Source: DATHGT01 sp035317605
Lineage (GTDB): Bacteria > Methylomirabilota > Methylomirabilia > Rokubacteriales > CSP1-6
Direction: 5' to 3'
Length of the DNA stretch: 17,655 nucleotides
NCBI GenBank assembly: GCA_035317605.1
Contig: DATHGT010000338.1
Location: 1 to 17,655, forward strand
In this document: piece by piece, positions 15,100-17,655 of the stretch
Numbering within the stretch: position 1 is the stretch's first letter
Layout: every line of letters begins with the position of its first letter
Made by a program: the position numbers and the translations under genes
Notes under the pieces: generated by a model
Seen by the model: the letters and a program-made list of their open reading frames with translations, nothing else
Told to the model about the DNA's origin: nothing
The model's database searches: none

Positions 15100-16071
15100 T
15101 CAGCCACGGAACGTGTGTCCATTGTGCCAGTCCAGAAAATCTTTTGCTGGCTGATCCGCCAGCGTGGTGGGAACCAGCAATCGTGCCCCGTGTAGAGGAT
15201 AGTAGCTGCGACCATTCCTATACTCTTTGCGTAGCCGGTCACCGACCACCAGCCGCAGCTCAGGCGTCACGGTGACGTATCCGGTATCGAAAAGACGATG
15301 AAGATCGGCCCTAAGCAAGAGCCCGTTGCAGACCTCATGAGGGCCGCTGTGGGCGTAGGAACGGATGTGAGCAGCCTCGAGAGCGGGAAGCGAATGTTCA
15401 CCCGTCACGGCACATGCTCGACTGTAGGCATCGAGAACCGCAATCCGAAACGTTCCTTGGCCAAGGCGCGGTTCGACAATGCGTGGAGCGCCGTACCGAT
15501 GACTGGGCTCAACCGAGAGCGGGAGGCCCGATAGCGGTGCGGCATCCACGACGGATGTTACGTGGTCGAGGCAGGCCTCCCAGACTCGTCGCCCCTCGCC
15601 TACAGTCAGATCGTATTTGACTGGCGTCTGCGTGCGAGGCTGCCAGTCTGCAGGTTGGGGGATCCAAGTGCCACGGGGAAAGAAGATGGGTGAAACGAGC
15701 TGAATACAGCCAATGTCATCGGAGCCGGTGCCCTCGTCATATCGGATGCGTTCTCGTATCGTCTTGATACGAGTTCGCAGCTCCTCGAAAGAGGAGCACC
15801 CATTCCCCAGGCCGAATGCCTCCCATGCCAACCAATCGGGAAGCTTGGAAAACTGAGCAAAGTAGGCAAAGCCACAGATCGCGTTATGAGGCGCGCGGAG
15901 CTTGAACAGGAATGGCGAGAACCGAGGCGCGCGGAAGGAGCGGCGTGCAGAGGGTGTCCAGAAATTGAGTTCGGTGAGCTCCGGGCGCTCCTCGAGGAAG
16001 CTGTACCACCCCTCGTCCGTAATTGCGACGGTCCCGATCACCGGCGAGTTCGCGCTCAACTGCCACCACAA
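15100..16071 (-). CDS. HNH endonuclease, putative restriction-type (COG3440-like)
   Basis: This protein of about 323 residues ends in an HNH nuclease domain. CAVTGEHSLPALEAAHI and HEVCNGLLLRADLHRLFDTG hold the likely His235, Asn249 and His258 metal/catalytic residues. The N-terminal half (about 14-110) has GWYSFLEERPELTELNFW, PFLFKLRAPHNAICGFAYFA and LAWEAFGLGNG. That block is typical of predicted HNH restriction endonucleases, where it may sense modified or foreign DNA. No methyltransferase gene adjoins, so a modification-dependent or stand-alone nuclease is more likely than a classical restriction-modification system; this is inference. The longest reading starts at TTG (16071) without a ribosome site, and a GTG at 16041 lies closer to where homologues begin. 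The gene is visibly less GC-rich than its surroundings: row 15841-15900 has 32 G/C in 60. It probably arrived with mntA/hepT. Confidence 0.85.
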   Translation of the reverse strand: MWWQLSANSPVIGTVAITDEGWYSFLEERPELTELNFWTPSARRSFRAPRFSPFLFKLRAPHNAICGFAYFAQFSKLPDWLAWEAFGLGNGCSSFEELRTRIKTIRERIRYDEGTGSDDIGCIQLVSPIFFPRGTWIPQPADWQPRTQTPVKYDLTVGEGRRVWEACLDHVTSVVDAAPLSGLPLSVEPSHRYGAPRIVEPRLGQGTFRIAVLDAYSRACAVTGEHSLPALEAAHIRSYAHSGPHEVCNGLLLRADLHRLFDTGYVTVTPELRLVVGDRLRKEYRNGRSYYPLHGARLLVPTTLADQPAKDFLDWHNGHTFRG

Positions 16072-16154
16072 GAGAGCGGCCCGATCGGCCGCTTGCGGCT
16101 GGCGAACTGATCACCCGTCCTCCCTGCCCGCGCCATTCCGACCCCCCAAGCCTG

Positions 16155-16187
16155 TGTATACCGATGGTGGTCGGATACTTTATCCGA
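16155..16187 (-). promoter_or_regulatory. Candidate promoter and operator for the HNH gene
   Basis: TCGGATA (16171-16177), CTT and TATCCGA (16181-16187) form a perfect 7-bp inverted repeat. On the minus strand TATACA (16160-16155) is a good -10, and the inverted repeat would cover its poorly conserved -35. This looks like a regulated promoter about 85 bases before the HNH start. The alternative is a weak terminator for the upstream cupin gene. Apart from this, the intergenic stretch 16072-16277 shows nothing I can name. Confidence 0.45.
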
Positions 16188-16277
16188 AGCTTCGGTGTTG
16201 CGTCCCAGGCGAACGGAAGCCGGGATCGGCGTCGCCGGCATCGCACCGAGAGTACAACGCGGCTCGGCGAACGGCGC

Positions 16278-16631
16278 TTACAGCTCTTGCCTTTGCGCGG
16301 CCGTCTTGGGGTCGCCGGTGTTGGGGGTGCCGATGGGCTCGATCAGGAGGAGGCTGGTTTCGCGCTCGGCGTAGGTCTGGTGCTCGATGCCGCGCTCCAC
16401 CACGAACAGCTCGCCGGGACCGAGCACCACCGTGCGATCGCGGAGCCGCACGTGCAGCTCGCCGTCGAGGACCAGGAAGAAGTCGTCGGTGTTCTCGTGG
16501 ACGTGCCAGACGAACTCGCCGCGGACCTTCACGACCATGACGTCGTAGTCGTTCAGTCGCGCCACCGTCCGCGGCTGCCAGTGATCGTGGAACTGCGCCA
16601 GCTTCGCGGCCAGGTTCACCTTCGTCGTCAT
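16278..16631 (-). CDS. Cupin-domain protein (cupin_2)
   Basis: This 117-residue protein is a single cupin barrel. Motif 1 is HVHENTDDFFLVLDGEL (43-59), with His43 and His45; Asp50 stands where the usual Glu ligand would be. Motif 2 is PGELFVVERGIEHQTYA (72-88), with His84. The set could still hold one divalent metal ion. Proteins of this type bind small ligands or act as isomerases or dioxygenases; no substrate can be given. The ATG at 16631 has GGGGAGG seven bases upstream. Longer in-frame extensions upstream lack homology. It is separated from the HNH gene by 206 bases that include an inverted repeat, and by composition it belongs with the GC-rich host genes. Confidence 0.9.
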   Translation of the reverse strand: MTTKVNLAAKLAQFHDHWQPRTVARLNDYDVMVVKVRGEFVWHVHENTDDFFLVLDGELHVRLRDRTVVLGPGELFVVERGIEHQTYAERETSLLLIEPIGTPNTGDPKTAAQRQEL

Positions 16632-16653
16632 CGCGCCGCCTCCCCTCGGTACC

Positions 16654-16699
16654 GCTATGCCACAGATCGGGTGGCCCTGACAACCGTGGCTAAATGTCA
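16654..16699 (-). promoter_or_regulatory. Candidate promoter with inverted repeat for the cupin gene
   Basis: On the minus strand TTGTCA (16683-16678), an 18-base spacer and CATAGC (16659-16654) face the cupin start at 16631. TGACA (16678-16682) and TGTCA (16695-16699) form an inverted repeat with a 12-base spacer that overlaps the -35. The -10 match is only partial. Confidence 0.35.
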
Positions 16700-16830
16700 C
16701 CATAAGGTGCCGTGTTTCAGGGCAGCCTGCACAGCACTCGTGGCAGGGCCGGGAGCCCGAGCGTGGGCCAGCGCATGACAACACGGGATCTTGCCACACG
16801 GCATGCGTCTTGCCGCAGCCTGCCGGCATC

Positions 16831-17229
16831 ATGACGTCGCCCCTCCCGTGCGGAACCGCCCGGTCCGAGCCCATCCGCATCCTCATCGTGGACGACGACG
16901 CCGGGCTGCGCACGGCGCTCCTGGCGATTTTCGGTGGGCACCCACGCTATTCGGCGGAGGCCGCGACGGACGCCGCCGACGGCCTGGCCCGGATCAGCAC
17001 CTTTCGGCCGCACCTCGTGTTGCTCGATCTCCACCGGTCCGGACCGGCCGGCGCCGACCTCTGTCGAGCGGTGAGGGCCTCGCCCTCGATGCGCTCGATC
17101 CGGATCCTCGCCATGAGCGGACCCCCTGACGACGCGGGCCCGCGCCTGCTGGCCGCCGGAGCCGACGCCTTCCTCCCGAAGCCCTTCACCCTCGCCCAGC
17201 TCGAAGCCGAGGTGGCGCGGCTGACCTGA
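16831..17229 (+). CDS. Single-domain response regulator (CheY-like receiver)
   Basis: This 132-residue protein is a receiver domain with no output domain. The acidic pocket is Asp21-Asp22-Asp23 (ILIVDDD). The phospho-acceptor is Asp66 (LVLLDLH). The switch Ser is Ser96 (AMSGP), and Lys117 lies in PKPF. All key residues are present, so it should accept phosphate from a histidine kinase. None is encoded nearby, so its partner and output are unknown. Single-domain receivers often act in phosphorelays or bind targets directly. The ATG at 16831 is preferred because the receiver fold begins soon after it. A TTG at 16810 would add seven residues, and neither start has a clear ribosome site. The 17230-17361 stretch after it carries the leader of the next gene. 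Confidence 0.9.
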   Translation: MTSPLPCGTARSEPIRILIVDDDAGLRTALLAIFGGHPRYSAEAATDAADGLARISTFRPHLVLLDLHRSGPAGADLCRAVRASPSMRSIRILAMSGPPDDAGPRLLAAGADAFLPKPFTLAQLEAEVARLT

Positions 17230-17293
17230 GCGGTTCACTCGGCGCGTCCCGGAAGCCTCGGGCGGGTTTGACAAATACCCCCGAAACGGCGAC

Positions 17294-17327
17294 GCTGGCC
17301 GCTGCCGTGGCCCCGCGCGGGGCCAGC
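17294..17327 (+). other. Overlapping palindromes in the leader of the amidohydrolase gene
   Basis: TGGCCCCGCGCGGGGCCA (17308-17325) is a perfect 18-base palindrome. GCTGGCC (17294-17300) can instead pair with GGCCAGC (17321-17327), so two structures compete for the same bases. The element ends about 20 bases before the ribosome site GGAGG. It could be a terminator for the response regulator, a leader switch or a protein-binding site. Confidence 0.45.
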
Positions 17328-17361
17328 CGCGAGAAATTCCTGAAGTCAGAGGAGGCCTGCC

Positions 17362-17655
17362 GTGCGTTACGAGGTGATCTCGGCCGACTGTCACGTCGAT
17401 CTGTGCTGGCTGCCACCCGATCTGTTCACGACCCGCGCGTCGGCGGCGATGCGCGATCGCGTGCCGTACGTCACCGAGGGCCCGAGCGGCCCGATCTGGG
17501 TGACGAAGAAGGGCGCCAACCTCGGACGCGTCAACGGCATGGGGTCGGCGGGGCGCGAGTACATTCCCGGACGTATCCATCGCTCCGATCGCATGGCGTC
17601 GACCGGGCTCTACGACGACGGCAAGAAGGGCATCCGGCGCCTGACCGATCCCGAG
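17362..17655 (+). CDS. Amidohydrolase family protein (COG2159-like), 5' part only
   Basis: The reading frame begins at a GTG (17362) with GAGGAGG about seven bases upstream and stays open for 98 codons to the window edge. The protein starts RYEVISADCHVDLCWLPPDLF, which matches the N-terminus of the amidohydrolase_2 family (COG2159). There the early Asp/His segment forms part of the metal site; the His residues of the later barrel strands lie beyond the window. PIWVTKKGANLGR and LYDDGKKGIRRLTDPE also fit a subgroup common in environmental bacteria. Members hydrolyse or decarboxylate aromatic and related compounds; the substrate here is unknown. The long leader contains competing palindromes. 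Confidence 0.85.
   Translation, partial: MRYEVISADCHVDLCWLPPDLFTTRASAAMRDRVPYVTEGPSGPIWVTKKGANLGRVNGMGSAGREYIPGRIHRSDRMASTGLYDDGKKGIRRLTDPE

Noticed and set aside
17268..17296. Promoter at TTGACA upstream of the amidohydrolase
   Set aside because: The -35 is perfect, but the region 16-18 bases downstream is GACGCT-like and has no -10 resemblance.

Overview
The window reads as chromosomal DNA from a GC-rich, free-living, probably soil or groundwater bacterium. Codons strongly favour G or C at the third position, and TTG and GTG starts are common. The gene content is a scatter of catabolic and transport singletons: an orphan molybdenum hydroxylase large subunit, an enolase-superfamily enzyme, cupins, a VOC protein, a family 5 solute-binding protein and a COG2159-type amidohydrolase. 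This mix resembles Candidatus Rokubacteria/Methylomirabilota or similar lineages. That placement is inference from style; no rRNA or phylogenetic marker other than AroA is present.

Layout. 1-1361: a strong-looking promoter with a 22-bp dyad drives an unrecognised acidic protein, whose 3' end overlaps a convergent SAM methyltransferase. 1617-3419: a membrane-anchored TIR protein with a large extracytoplasmic region. 3480-5801 (minus): a xanthine dehydrogenase-family large subunit without its small subunits. 5983-7092: an enolase-superfamily enzyme flanked by two related 35-bp G-rich elements. 7179-7529 (minus): a small cupin. 7676-10851: a secreted protein with four tandem ~128-residue repeats and an IPTL-CTERM-like tail, overlapping an SDR-fold protein whose catalytic tetrad is mostly replaced. 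10956-11387: a VOC protein, followed by a strong hairpin. 11491-13029: an orphan peptide-type solute-binding protein. 13022-14329 (minus): aroA. 14356-16071 (minus): a compositionally lighter block with an HNH nuclease and a MntA/HepT toxin-antitoxin pair whose HepT is frameshifted. 16278-17655: a cupin, a single-domain response regulator and the start of an amidohydrolase.

How the genes fit together. There is no long operon here; most genes are single transcription units or pairs. Only aroA is an obvious housekeeping gene, and it lacks its usual aromatic-pathway neighbours. The accessory and immunity-like content is the TIR receptor-like protein and the HNH/MntA/HepT block just upstream of aroA. 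The most novel-looking item is the TIR protein. It joins a TIR domain with the conserved candidate catalytic Glu to one transmembrane helix, a region resembling a sugar-type solute-binding protein, and a terminal beta-sandwich-like domain. That is a possible bacterial receptor in which outside ligand binding could be tied to NAD-related signalling inside.
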